The notes under the pieces are model-generated. The model was not told where the DNA came from. It made no database searches and was given only the letters and a program-made list of their open reading frames with translations. A program made the position numbers and the translations under genes. From assembly GCF_018812025.1 (NCBI RefSeq), contig NC_063057.1, positions 18,448,138 to 18,512,137 of the forward strand: a stretch of 64,000 nucleotides of DNA. Direction: 5' to 3'. Shown one piece after another: positions 21,418 to 33,810 of this stretch; position 1 is the stretch's first letter; every line of letters begins with the position of its first letter. Source of the stretch: Megalobrama amblycephala (taxonomy: Eukaryota; Chordata; Actinopteri; Cypriniformes; Xenocyprididae).

Positions 21418-24400
21418 TTTTTAACCAAAAAATTAACCTTTAAAGACAAATCCACAAGATTTTATGTTTATTAGTATAATAAATTTTAAAATTATTAGTT
21501 GGAGCTATTAAACAAAGTAAACAGTATAAGAAAAACTATTATAGCGTTTGCTTTTCTATTATTAGTAATAGAAAGTAATATATAATATAATTCTTTATCA
21601 TTTACCATCAGGATTCAGCAAATAAGCATTCATATTTAAATAAGTCTTTGAATATCTGATAAACATTTAATTTTTTTTAGTTTTTTACAAACCTTGCAAA
21701 CTTTGTCGAATACATCTGTGAGATCGTCTGAAGTGTGCATTTGTAGATTGTATAAAAAGCGTAGCGTTCGGTCAGTGTGAATGTGTGTCACTGGACACAC
21801 ACAACAAACTTGAAATCCTTCAAATTATGCTGTGCTATATCCTGTTGTATTCATGTCATACTCATTGTGTTGTATGTAAATAAGTGCTTTGTTTTCTTTA
21901 TTTGAAAAAAATTCCCAGTGCACACATAAGCTACTTATCAGATAACTGAGTGCACTGTTGGTTATAATGTTTACTTCCTTTTTAGTCATATTTCATATAG
22001 TATATCTGCTTTATATCAGCCATCAGCCACCCTGCTCTCTAAGATATCGGCCATCAAAAAAATCAATATTTGTCGACCAGTAAATATAATACTTGTAAGG
22101 AGAAATCAGGTAGAATTCCTTATCCGAATTTTTAATGGAATTTAGCATGAGATAACATCTACTTAGTTCAGGTGGCAGCCATCTTGTATTCTCAAAAGGC
22201 AGTTGACATTGCATAAAATTGATGCAGCACAGGCTTTTGTTCCTTTTTCATCGTAAGCAAGGCAACTCAAACAGAGACGTGTCAGACTGAAGTTACTGTG
22301 CACTGACGGCTCTGCTAATTACATACAAATTGTGTGTTCAGCAAACTTAATCGGCCAGAGAAATATTTAAACAGTGCATGGGGTGAACTCAATCATACAG
22401 TAATGCCTCTTAAACCCACTCTTTGCAATCAGAGCTGGGCAATTCCAGGAAAAAAATGATGTTGAAGGAATGCTCTTAACCCCTGACAGCTTCTCAACAT
22501 GGTCCTTTAAATGTTGCACAATACAAGAATGAACTTCTTGTGCTACATGTACACATTAATCCAATACTAATGTGAAGTTTATAATGACTCTCTCTAACAG
22601 TAATTTAGAGTAAACATGAAATCACAATTAACCCTATTTAGTTTCTTAGTACATGTACTTGGTCTTTATTGTTCATGATTCATCAGTGCATGTTATTCCA
22701 GAATCTTGCGGAATGCTAAAACGATTTTAGGCTGACATCATCTAGGCCTTGTGGATTATTGGTTAATGTTGAGAAGCTATTGTTATAGGCAATGAAGCCT
22801 TTTCTTAAATCTTGCTAATAGTAAACGCAGTAGGTTAATTCTGTTACAATTCTGTTTAGTTTTTGATCTGGTTATTGTTTTGCATGTAAAATGGATGTGT
22901 GAATATAAACATTTTTAAACATGAAACGTGATTTCCAAAGGCTGTCTCTGCTATATGTGGTACAATAGCAGCAAATAGGATCTCCGTGGAAAGGGAAGAG
23001 GGATTCTTCTCAGGTTGGCCTACAGGAGACTGAGCCAAAATGCCCAGATGCTTATTAAATGCCGCTTTGGCTCACAGTCGGCTGTAAATTGAACATGTGA
23101 GCGTAATTCTGAAAGTCTGTTTGTTGTGTTCAAACACAGACAGTCCTTCTGCTACCCTTCCTTATCTGTACACATTCCTGAGATCAGACTTTCATAGCTG
23201 CCCATCCGCCCTGCCCTGTTTTGACTCATCCTTTGTTTTCTCGGAGAAAAAAATAAAAGAAGTTACAGTGAGGCACATACATACAATGGTAAATAGGGCC
23301 AAGCCAATGTTTTTGAGCATGTGAAGAAATGCAAAGCTTATATGGTTTCATAAAAACAATTATTTTGTTAAAATTGTAGGTTTTTAGGTGTTTAGGTCAT
23401 CATAAAAAAAAAAAAAAAGTTGTTAAATTGGATATAACTTTACACAGGAAGGGTTAGCAATTTTTTTTTTACTTAAATCATGTTATTACATTGTGATAAC
23501 TATACTCCTGTAACACTGTAATCCAGATTTTTAGAAAAAAGAGAGACAAGTAGAACGTTATTGCTGACAATTGAGCTTAACAGGAATATTCTTTTAGGGG
23601 GGGTTGGGGTCATTCCGACGGCAGCCATACAAAAAGCCAACTTACAAAGAAAGATAGTACCTACAAAAAAGGCAGCAGTCAGGTCACATTCGGTAAATTT
23701 TTTACAGTGCTGGATGTGTCTCAACTGATTCCTTGTTTCAAACAGCTGTCAAGGTTATCAAAAAATTGCAGGCCCCATGTGTGTTGTCTTGTCTTTTGTT
23801 CTTTGTGTATCTACTCGCTGTACCCGATTTATGCCTTGTTTCCTAAATGACCTTAAAATAACCTCACCATGTCTCTTGGGATTGTACAGCTTAAGAGCTA
23901 GGCTCCCTTGATGAGGCCATTCACAAGTCTGTAGGACTGAAGCTACAGCAATTATGTCTCCAGTGGCCATTTGCAGCATTTTTGTCACAGTTTTTTCTTT
24001 AAATCAATACCAAGTTTTAGCCAGCATCCAAAAAATCATACACACAAAGACTACATTTCATCATTTTGGCAAAGAAAAAATGGCTTTGAAGAGCACCTTT
24101 TGAGATGAGCGTGACAGGGTAAAGCAAGACGCAAGAAGCAGAGGAAGAGAGAACTAATGTAAGAGTTTCTCCAGGATCTGCAGACAGTTATGTAAGTACC
24201 CACAACCTGTCAAAGCCAGAAAATCCCTTAAGAAGAACCAGAGTCTGAGATGAGAAGGGAGGTCTCAAACACCTCCAAGTCAGATAGGGAACCTCACAAG
24301 AAAGCTACCGATGAGTACAGATGTTCTACAAGTGCTCTAAGCCTCTCAAACCTAAGCTCTAGCGGCCTAGAAGGAAGAAAACATACATTGGTAAGTGATT

Positions 24401-25170
24401 ATGATAGTGACTATTGACATAATATGGAAACATTGATCCCTCGATGTCATAATTGATAAGAACTTGCCCCTTCCAGTGACGTCATAAACCTATAAGGAAC
24501 TAATTTGGCCTTTCTGTACATTGATTTGCTCTGTGTATTGGAGCGTAGCTGTATAGGTAACGGCCATATCACCTCCCTTCATATTTAGAGCTAAACGTCA
24601 TCATTAACTCTTAGTTATTAGAGCAGGCCTAAAGGAGGTTGCTAAGGAACAAAAAAGCAACTTCAGAATGTGCAGTTATTTCTGATTTCCACGTCACAGC
24701 TTTTCACACCTCCGAAGAACAATGGCCGAGAATTTGGAGAGGAGACAAGATAATGTGTGATGTTGCCATGGAGTCTTGAATGGAATCACAGTATACTACC
24801 ATTACCAATGTGAGATGGACAGCACATAAACAAACACTCAATACTGTGTTTCAAACATGAGAACGGAAAGCTTTTAAAGCTGACACTGTATGATGCCCTA
24901 CACCGTTTCATTATCTGCTAAATTTTGCGCCTTCTGTTGCTTTCACTCTTTCACATCCCCCCTCTCCATCTTCCATTCTCTATGTCTTATCTCCTTTGCT
25001 CTGTTCCTCTTCCTCTCCCAAAGCGAGTAGCATATTGGAAATGTCAACCCCTTTCTGCACTGGCCTTTTGCCTTGGGGCACATTACAATGTCCAGGTCAC
25101 ACCATCTCCCCAGAGAGGCTGAAGAAATCATTCTAGCATGATTTTATTCTCAGTGAGAGCCAGCTGGAAT

Positions 25171-25201
<31 letters not shown>

Positions 25202-25269
25202 GAATGTTCTAGAGACTGACATTATGTCGACAACAGCCAGAAAGACAGCTACCTTGGGTGGGGTAGTTA
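21418..25269. other. No gene seen
   Basis: Mostly AT-rich unique-looking DNA. Donor-like GTAAGT sites occur at about 24193 and 24391, but no acceptor yields an open exon of sensible length. A (GA)n run lies at 25171-25203. No transposon termini recognised. Confidence 0.45.
25171..25203. repeat. (GA)n microsatellite with AAAG interruptions
   Basis: GAGAGA run broken by two AAAG units. Confidence 0.85.
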
Positions 25270-25375
25270 CTACATTTACATTTGTGCATTTGGTAGACGT
25301 GACTTACATTTGAACCAATGATATTGCTGTTGCTAGCACAGTTATCTAGTATATAATCATGGGTTCAAATGAGCT
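25270..25375. repeat. Fragment of a teleost dispersed repeat
   Basis: TACATTTACATTTGTGCATT followed by TGGTAGACGTGACTTACATT resembles the well-known teleost TTTACATTTATGCATTTGGCAGACGC repeat. TTGCTAGCAC and GGGTTCAAAT follow. Decayed and truncated. Confidence 0.5.
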
Positions 25376-25821
25376 AAAGGGATATTATAATAGATACTAG
25401 TCTCAGACGACACTCCCAGACAGACACACTGTCTGGCATATAAACCATACAAACATAACAACCTACCTTTTGAAGGCTTTTTAAACTTTTATTTTTTTGG
25501 CTTTGTCAAGCCAACTTTCAAAGTTTTTGAATGCCTTGACCATTTCAAAATGGAACTAATTATTTGGAATTCATTTTAAATTTTACTTCCTTACATTCCA
25601 ATTTGAACTGAGTTCTGCATTCTGTTTGCTACCTCAATTCAAATTCATTACACATTGAAAAAATAATTTGGAATACCAAAATGCTTTTGGCAGAAATTGC
25701 AGACACATTTTTAATTATTCTTTTTAGTTCTGCACAGCTAATAGAAGAACCAAACTGCATTTTATGTTTTTTGTTTTGTTTTGTTTTGTCTATTATTGTA
25801 GTTGTTCAAATAATTAATATA

Positions 25822-26045
25822 AGCCTACCCAGTGCTTGAAGTGAAAAATTAAAAGTGCCGGTACTCCTGTTGCTCAGTTCAAAACATGTTCCTGAAGAAG
25901 GGAGGGCGCAGTGGGCTTCCGTACATGCAACATGTTGGAATTGCTGGTACGCAAGGAAAAATGGCGGTACGCTAAACGTAAAAATAATGAAGTGCTGGTA
26001 CTGTGTACCGGCGCATACCGGCCCATTTCAAGCACTGAGCCTACC
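25822..26045. mobile_element. hAT MITE with perfect 8-bp target duplication
   Basis: The 208-bp element (25830-26037) has ends CAGTGCTTGAAGTG and, inverted, CAGTGCTTGAAATG. It is flanked on both sides by the identical octamer AGCCTACC (25822-25829 and 26038-26045). An 8-bp duplication with CAGTG ends is diagnostic of hAT elements. The interior is rich in TACCGG/GGTAC motifs and does not encode a protein; open frames of 64-69 aa here are chance. The perfect duplication suggests a relatively recent insertion. Confidence 0.9.
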
Positions 26046-27272
26046 GCTAAACAAAAATAAATAAACAAACAAACAAAAAAAGTAGTTGACTACTTTATTT
26101 TGGTCAGATGGTTGCTTCCATGGAAGTGGATGGTTTTACCCAAAATAAGCTAAAATATTGTTCAAGAATGAATGCTTTTAGTCATGAGTTTGGCTGCAAG
26201 ACTAGGTACAAATTCAGAAACATCTTCACCTTGAATACAGTAACATTATAGCTAAGTGCTAATAATAAGTTAGTGTAAACATACAGTTGCTGGTTCTGTA
26301 TTCAGCAGAAACAAATACTGTAGGCATCTCAATCTACAGGTGATGTGTGGTAGGGCCTGCTGAGTTGAATGTTTCTAGCCAAAGGGCATGCTATCAGCAG
26401 GAAATAAACAATTCAAGTAAATCTTTTCACAAGCTCTTTCTAGATATATGGTCATAGTATTCAGTGGGGGGACAAGAGATTTGACCACTTCCCCCCAGTA
26501 ACTGGGTTTTACTACACTGTGCCCTGTGCAGTGTTTTATGTTCACCTTAGCTACTTCACAGTGTGTGGTGAGCTCCTGTGTCTTTTCTACTCAAAGCCCA
26601 TGGTGCAATCAACACAAACTGCCTTCCTCAGGCCCCAATTGGTAAGACAGCATGCAGGCTCACCTGTAAAGGCCCGCATTTAGAGATGAAAAGAGGACAG
26701 GCATCTGCAGGGCATCCACTCTGTGTAATGACCGCCAGCATAAGGATGCACATGAAAGTCTCAGTCACTCGCCCAGGCCCCTGAGTGAAGCTTTTACTGG
26801 GCCTAGGCTTGCTTTGATGCCCTCCCTTAGAGAGGCCAGGAGGAAAATCGCATTAAAAAGGTGAGGGCGGAAATCTGATTGGCTTTGTGTAAAAATCTGT
26901 AATGCCAAGCCTCCATTTTGTTGCTGTCGCACATTGTGTAGGCTTAATGAAGCCCAATGCTGCCGGTGCTGAGAGAGAGCCAGCACAATGCCTGTCACCA
27001 CAATGGTGAAGCGCATAACATTCGATAGGAGTCAACTTGACCTTGTTACAACTGGATGGATGCTCATTTGTGATGAGGTGTTCATTTGACTTGAAAAAAA
27101 GAGTCATTTCTGACAGTTGATTTGTGTCACTTCTGTTTTATGTGACAGGAAATGAAGGAAAGATTTGTTTTCTCAGAAATGGATTGGATGATTATTATGT
27201 AGTGTTTATACTGCAATTCATATAAAAGGATGGCACCTAGCATGTTGTTTGTTTGATATGACTGCAGTATTA
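26046..27272. other. No gene seen
   Basis: The interval contains short frames only, including 83-84 aa minus-strand frames around 26765-27107 that overlap each other and lack recognisable motifs or splice support. Confidence 0.45.
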
Positions 27273-27517
27273 TGGGAATAGTTCAATAAAAAAATTATAA
27301 TATAGTAATTTACTCGCCAAATATACTGGTCAAACTTTATATTTATTGAAATTAAATCAGCGGTTACTGTTAACTAAAACTAATAAGAAATAGTTTTCCC
27401 TGATTTAAATAAAAAATAAATATTAGACAAAAAACTATTAGAAATTGGAAATGTTATGTTGATAGTGAATAAATAATGACAGAATTTTAATTTTTTTTGG
27501 CCAAACTATTCCTTTAA
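27273..27517. mobile_element. Decayed T2-like MITE (AATAGTTCA type)
   Basis: The left end GGGAATAGTTCAATAAAAAA and the right end, inverted, TTAAAGGAATAGTTTGGCC match the AGTTCACCCAAAAATG family in diverged form, followed on both sides by CATTTACTC/CATTATTTATTCA-like sequence. TTAA is present at the right (27514-27517), but the left copy has mutated. The interior has GTTAACTAAAACTAATAAG, common in such elements. Confidence 0.55.
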
Positions 27518-28342
27518 TAATGTAGAGAGGCACCATATATTATCCAATGTTGCCATTTGGTAGCAATTGCTATGGGTTTAACCATATCAGTAAGATTTAC
27601 TAGTGTAATCAAGGCTATTGTTCTGATCTTGCTGGTCAAGGACTCTAATGAACAGGTGATAAAGATCAAAGTGTTGTGTTCAGCTCTTGTCTTCCTGTCA
27701 TAGCGTTTGATGGTGCCGGTGCTGACGCTCCTTGTACTTTGTCACAAGGTTACAAGAGGAGGAACAGATGCATGTATGGATAGCACACCAAATCAATGTA
27801 TTATTTCCTTCCTCCTGTGAGCCATATTCAAGACCCCTTCCTCACTGCTGTTCTCCTCCAATCAGGCAGTGAGGTGGAAAAATGGCACTGCTAGCTCCCA
27901 GCTAAGAGATCATGCTATGCATGGGCAGTATGGGCCCATCCTAATCGTCACCATGGATACCTCCTTACTTCCCCAGTTGGAAAAGCTTGCCTATACAAAT
28001 GCACAAATGAAATTTAGTAGAAACACTGGACTTTGCATGCACAACTCGTCATTATGTGCTCTCACACACATCTGTTTGACATCTGTGCTAAACCAAAAGA
28101 CTATGAACAATAGACCACTTTTCAGACTCAAGCCTCATTGTTACTCTGGCTGTTTGTTACTTCTATGATCTTTAAAAACCATATTAATTTATTATATTTA
28201 TTACTCATCCACGTAATTAAATCTACACATTTTCGGGCACTTTCTTTTTATTTATTGAAGATTTTAGATGACTTGGATGATCAGTCTGTCATTGGTGCAT
28301 CATGAGCTGAAACTCTAATCTTTACCAAATCTCAGAATTAAT
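27518..28342. other. No gene seen
   Basis: A 99-aa + strand frame at 27869-28168 has no domain and no splice context; nothing else stands out. Confidence 0.4.
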
Positions 28343-29195
28343 GCACCGTGTAAAGAATTATTAGGCAAGTTGATTTTCTGATCATATTATTTTTTTCCAA
28401 CCACATTTGACCAATCCTAAAACACATCAATCTTAATAACTACTATTAATTTTGTATTTAATCATTTATAAGTGATATATAGTTGTCCATGAAGGCTGGG
28501 AATGAAAAACACCTTATTCAGGTGTGGCAGAATTATTAGGCAGGTTTTCTTTTACAGGCAAAATGAGCCAAAAAAGAGATTTAACAGACTGAAAAGTCAA
28601 AAATGATTAAATGCTCATGAGAAGGATGCAATACTAATGCAATACTAGAAATTACAAAGTTAAAGCATGACCATTGGACAGCAAAATGCTCTTTTGGTCC
28701 GCAGGGTCAGACAAAAACAGGTGGAGATGAAAAGACACGTTAACTGCAAAATAATCAAGAATTAAGGTGAAAAATTAAGGGTGAAACCATCAGGAACCCT
28801 TTAGTCTCCAGCGCCACCATTTTCCAGAACAGCAACCTACCTGGAGTCTCCAGAACTGCAAGGTGTCAGGATCTCAGAGCCTTAGGTTGGGTAAGAATCC
28901 TAAAAAATGACCCCCACTTAATAAGAATCACAAACTGAAGTGTTGTAAAATACATGAAAACTGTTTTTATTATTATTATTTATAGGATTTATAGACCAGC
29001 ACCACATCCTCTTGTACCACTGTTTGAAGAATTTATCTTCCAGAATCTGGCAATAAGTTTTGGGAGTTCATTTTTAGTCCATCTCTGCAAAATGGACTTA
29101 AGGGTAGGAGATGGACTAAACATGAATTCCCACACCTTACTGCCAGATTCTGGAAGATAAATTCTTCAAACAGTGATACAAGAGGATGTGGTGCT
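28343..29195. mobile_element. AATTATTAGGCAAG-type DNA transposon, uninterrupted copy
   Basis: The start GAATTATTAGGCAAGTTG and the next 340 bases match the interrupted copy at 15350-16975; this copy continues further, to a hairpin at 28999-29194. A second AATTATTAGGCAGG occurs at about 28531. It retains the empty target site for the Kolobok insertion at 28446-28449. No transposase motif could be read; frames are short and broken. Confidence 0.55.
28999..29194. repeat. Imperfect 86-bp hairpin inside the transposon
   Basis: The arms 28999-29084 and 29109-29194 are reverse complements with only about six mismatches, separated by a 24-base loop. The arm begins GCACCACATCCTCTTGTACC. The last part of the transposon seems to have been duplicated in inverted orientation, or this is a fold-back terminus. 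Confidence 0.85.
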
Positions 29196-29395
29196 CGCTT
29201 AGTGAGGATCCATCTTGCAGGATGAGAATGAGAATGCTACTTTGTCCTTTCCAGACACAATAGCTGAGTGCAAACTCCAAAAACCTGGAGAAATGAATTG
29301 GAAAAATTACAGGATGAGACTTCATTGCTAACACCAGCGCATCCTCTGAATCACCCCATAGTGACCCGTACCTGACTGATTTTGAATTCAAAAGT

Positions 29396-31130
29396 TGTTG
29401 TATTATTCTAATGGTGCTTCATTTTGTGCCAAATTGATCTCAGTCAGCCATTTATGCACAGTGATTTGGTGATGCCATCAAATTTCATAAAGTGTTAATA
29501 TGGCATACCGCTCCTCATTTTTGTAAACGAGCATGCTTGTGAATTGGCTGTGAAATTGGCCATGCAGCTGAGCCTATTTCTCCCCAAACCCATGGATAAT
29601 GATTGCTTAAGATGAAACTGGTAAGAAAAACATTGTTGGAAGCTGACTCCTACTGCACTTCATTTACATATCTTTTATCAAAGGACACAACTGAAGATGA
29701 GTTGGTAATCTTGAACTTAAAGCTCTACCGTTCAGAAGCTGCATTTTACTGCTGCTTTCCGACGGCCGTTCTTTCATTTTCTGTCTCACTTATTCTCTTT
29801 TGGGGACCACAGTTCTGTCACACTTGATCAGCATTCAAGCTTTATTTTCCCAGCCATTGACATCCATATTCATACTCATCAGCCGTTGGACAAGCGCTCT
29901 AGGAAAGTTCATGTATATGGTAGAATAACAATCACTTTACTTCACATCACCCCTGCAGCAGGGGCCAAAGCTCAGCAGAAACGGGGAGGTAGGTTATGAA
30001 AATCTGCCATTCTTGGACATGACAGAGCCCACTGTCAGGTGGCCTAGACCTAGTGGAGCGGAAATCTTGTCTCCCCAAACAACAACACGCCTCATATTCT
30101 TTGCCGTGTCTGATGATGCCCTTTGCCAGGAGACAAATCCACCAGGGATGATTTGACACATCCTGTTTAATCTCCTTTGTACTGCCTGGCAAGTCCCTGG
30201 AAAAAATGTGATTTGGATACAATGTGGCTATTTCAGTGACAAAATGGTGACCCGGTGGAGCCAGGTTTGGCATGGGAGGTAGATGTGGTGATTCCAGGCT
30301 TTCGGGCAAAGGATGTAGGCACCCAACTCGAATGGATTTATTCCTGCAAAGCTCTTGGCAATAACAGTAGGAGTCGTGCAGAGGGTTGGAGCAAGTACTT
30401 CCCTGATGCACCTCCTGCCAGGTGGTTTGGAGATGGCTGTTACCCAGTCGTCCTCTAGCACGCCTTCCCTCCCACCCAGGCTGGATATCTCTCTTCACTT
30501 GTGTCCTTGTAAGAGAAGCGTCTCATTTCTGAACCCCTAGTGCACTAAACAAAATTGCCAAAATAATAACAATTTGGGCAAAGCATGAAATGTTACTGAG
30601 CTTTAAGATTCTTTTAACTCCAGAGGATTTTCTTCCATTCCATTTTAGGAAGGTATTCATGGTCATTTATTTTATTTCCAACCTTAGAATACTTCTTTTA
30701 CAAATGCAATCTTTTATGGTGTAACTTCATGATTGATCTGGGTTTTGTCGTCTCAGTCGGTGTTTATGTAAATGCTCATTAGGCTTTTACTGTATATTTC
30801 AATATAAGTTAAAGAATCAAAGTTTTATTGGGTTTTCAACAGTTGCTCCAAGAATTCTTTCATATTTTATTATCATTCTGGTACATCATTGATTCTGGAA
30901 TTCTGGACTTTCCTGAAATCTCTTTCCCCTTAACAATTTTTCAGTCACATTGACTGTGTTTTTGATTTGTACTTCTGCCCCTTTAATGCATGTCTAATCT
31001 CTTCTTGAAAATGTTGATTTAACATTGGTTATCTTTTCTGAATTTTTGCATAAAGAATTGTCTCAAGGCTTACATAAGTTTTCTTTCCTAAATCCTTTTC
31101 TTAACAAAATCCTTTTCCATAAATATTTGT
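29396..31130. other. No gene supported; longest antisense open frame of the window
   Basis: The 29947-30498 segment holds a 183-aa minus-strand frame, with overlapping 67- and 61-aa frames on +. The translation has no recognisable domain, is rich in Pro, His and Cys, and the segment is GC-richer than its surroundings. Open frames on both strands point to composition (few TA-containing codons) more than coding. No splice sites of good quality bound it. Confidence 0.35.
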
Positions 31131-31283
31131 TTGATTTTTTTTTTTTTTTTTCTGTTAAAATCCTTGAAGCAAAATACATTTCTGTGAGAAGCAACACTGC
31201 ATACGATATTGAGATTTGTTTTCAGAGAATGTATCTTTAATACGGATGCATTTTGTCTCTGGCAGATTACCCCCCCCCCCCCC
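31131..31283. repeat. Poly(T) and poly(C) runs
   Basis: About 15 T at 31137-31151 and about 13 C at 31270-31282 in otherwise unremarkable DNA. Confidence 0.8.
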
Positions 31284-32449
31284 TCTTTCAAGTGTGAAGT
31301 TAAAAACAAGTTTTTAAAAAAGAAAAAAACAACAACAACAACAAAATAATAATACACATTTCCAACACATGCAAACAAGTCTTAATATCTTATCCAGTGT
31401 AGCAATCTTCAAGGGTTAACGACAAAGATCATTACCATATCATGATAAATGCCAGGTATGTCATTTGAGATGGGAAGAGTTTTCTAAATACCAATCATGC
31501 TCTTGGATATGTAGTCCATTTACAAGCCTACACCAGTCTTTCAGGATAGCATTCATTTGTCCCTAATGGATGTGGCTGATTACTAAATCAGTGACACGTT
31601 TCAGCTGGCCATGTAACCCTTGAAGAAATGTACCCAGTGCTCCATTTTCTGTGCTTTTTTCTCTCCAGAGTTTGTCTCTCCTCCCACACATATACGAGTA
31701 GCCTGTCCTCTCAATCCTCGCATTTTGTGAGAGGGTACTCTGTACCAGTAATCTCCATGATCAGACCGATGGTTGAATTGCTGTAGATATATACCAAACT
31801 CATTGTGATCGGCCATCTCTGAAGTTCTTTGCATCCCATTTGGTTGAGAATGAGTCATCACTAAAGTACCTTAAGCAAGGAGTAAGCATCGCTTGTCTTT
31901 ATCAAGGTAAATCCTGTTTACTTAGTTGGAAGTAGGAGTAGAGAACAGAGCCCTTCTCGAGAATAAAAGACTGCCTTGGAGATACTGCAATGCCAGAGGT
32001 ATTGCTTTGAAAAAGTGGGTTTGAATGGATGGCCTCAAGTCCACTATCTTGAAGCTGATGAAGTGCAGGGCATGTGTCCTCTTGAAAAGACACAATTTGA
32101 GGCAGAATATTTATATATTTCAGATTCTGGGAAAGGTTGTGATGCACAAGGACAATGCTATTGAAGGGACAGATGGATGAGAATAATATCTACAAGATGA
32201 ATGAGTCATTTTTACAACAAGGTTTTTCATAATATTTTTCAGTTATATGAACTTAAAGCACTGGCTTGTTTTTCATTTGTGTCTGCCTTAAAAGCTCAAA
32301 TGCAAATACACAAATCTGCACTGCAAAATAATACTTTTTTCTTAATCAGTACTTTAATAACTTGTTTATTTTCATTCCAAATTGGCTTTTTATTCTTCTT
32401 AAAAACAAGAAAAAAAGTTTAATTTTAAAATGTACTAAATGTAAATGTT

Positions 32450-32452
<3 letters not shown>

Positions 32453-32503
<51 letters not shown>
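32453..32503. repeat. (AT)n microsatellite, about 25 copies
   Basis: A pure AT dinucleotide run directly to the left of the Tc1 inverted duplication. Confidence 0.95.
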
Positions 32504-32507
<4 letters not shown>

Positions 32508-32513
32508 TAAAAT

Positions 32514-33350
32514 ATACAGTTGTGCTAAAATTATATTTCATTGTTACTGTTTACCCCTGTGTGTACCAAACCCATCTTAAAGGGATAGTTCACCCAAAAA
32601 TGAAATTTGATGTTTATCTGCTTACCCCCAGCGCATCCAAGATGTAGGTGACTTTTTTTCTTCAGTAGAACACAAAAGATGATAGTGAGGTCTGATCGCG
32701 CTCTGACAACGGCAGTGATGTCTCGTGCTTATACTTCAACGAGTGCTAGACATCACTGCCGTTGTCAGAGCGTGATCAGACCTCACTAAGCGGGTGCTGA
32801 ACGCAGTTGGACATAGTGGTGTATTAGAGGTAAAAAATGATATAAATACTGTTCGGTTTCTTGCACAAACCAATTGTTTTGTGTCTTAGGACATCAATGT
32901 GTCGTCATGAGCCGCAGGGTTTAATTTTGATTTGTCTATGCAAGTTTTTTCGACTCTTATTGTTCGAGTTCCCATTCACTCCCATTATTTGACTGACAGA
33001 TGGCAACGGTTGCAGTTAAAAATCATCTTTTGTGTTCTACTGAAGAAACAAAGTCACCTATATTGGGGATGCGCTGTGGGTAAGAAGATAAACATCAAAT
33101 TTTCATTTTTAGGTGAACTATGCCTTTAAGTGTTTGATGCCAAAAAGCACTTTTTTTTGTTTGTTTTTTGTTTCATCTGACCATAGAACATTTGAAAAGT
33201 AACTGACACTACTGGATCTTCAAACAGGATGGGTTCTATGGTCAGATGAAACAAAAAAATATATTTTTTTAGCAGCAAACACTTAAGATGGGTTTGGTGC
33301 ACACAGGGGTAAAAAGTACCCCATGTGTACAATGAAATATACTGCTGTAT
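32514..33350. mobile_element. Inverted duplication of a Tc1 transposase segment
   Basis: The left arm (32514-32576 plus 33130-33190, split by the T2 insertion) is the reverse complement of the right arm (about 33228-33350). For example TTACCCCTGTGTGTACC at 32551 pairs with GGTGCACACAGGGGTAA near 33296, and GTTTCATCTGACCATAGAAC at 33170 pairs with GTTCTATGGTCAGATGAAAC at 33233. The right arm is the native coding strand of the Tc1 relic; the left arm is the duplicated, flipped copy. Confidence 0.75.
32577..33129. mobile_element. T2/Kolobok-like palindromic MITE, copy B
   Basis: This is the same family as 3724-4507, with TTAA at 32577-32580 and 33126-33129. The right arm is full length (about 375 bases). 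The left arm is only about 150 bases because a central part, equivalent to about 3835-4060 of copy A, is deleted between GATGAT and AGTGAGGTCTG. It lies at the TTAA of the left Tc1 arm; the right arm keeps the unoccupied site at 33283-33286. Confidence 0.85.
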
Positions 33351-33810
33351 CTTTAATGTTGTGTGCTTATTTTTCTGCTGGAGGTCCTGGACATCTTGTT
33401 CAGAAACATGGCATCATGGATTCTATCAAATACCAATAGATAAAAAAATCAAAACCTGACCGTCCCTCTTAGAAGTCATATAATGGGCCATGGTTGGATC
33501 TTCCATCAGGATAATTATCCAAAACAAACATCAAAAAATCAACACAAAAATGTGTCACTGAGCACAAAATGAAGCTTCTGCCATGGCCATCCCAGTCCCC
33601 TGACCTAAACCCTAAAGAAAATGAGTGGAGTGAACTGAAGAGAAGAAGCACCAACATGGAGCTGGGAATCTGAAGGATCTGGAGAGATTCTGCATGAAGG
33701 AATGATCTCTGATCTCTTGTCAGGTGTTCTTCAAACTCATCAGGCATTATAGAAGATTACTCAGAGCTGTTATCTTGGCAAAAGGAGGTTGCAAAAAGTT
33801 TTGAATAAAA
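33228..33810 (+). pseudogene. Tc1-family transposase, C-terminal relic
   Basis: The decayed + strand reading shows the three catalytic blocks of a Tc1 transposase in order. VLWSDETK lies at 33233-33256 (first Asp, codon 33245). GWIFHQDNYPK lies at about 33492-33524 (second Asp, codon 33510). WPSQSPDLNPKENEWSELK lies at about 33584-33640 (catalytic Glu, codon 33617). The second Asp is in a different frame from the other two, so at least two indels are present, with several in-frame stops. The D-to-E spacing is about 34 residues, consistent with DD34E. The N-terminal DNA-binding half is missing, replaced by the inverted duplication on the left. The element once encoded the cut-and-paste transposase; it is now inactive. 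Confidence 0.85.

Noticed and set aside
24150..24400. GTAAGT donor-like sites at 24193 and 24391
   Set aside because: The upstream sequence lacks a pyrimidine tract and an open frame.
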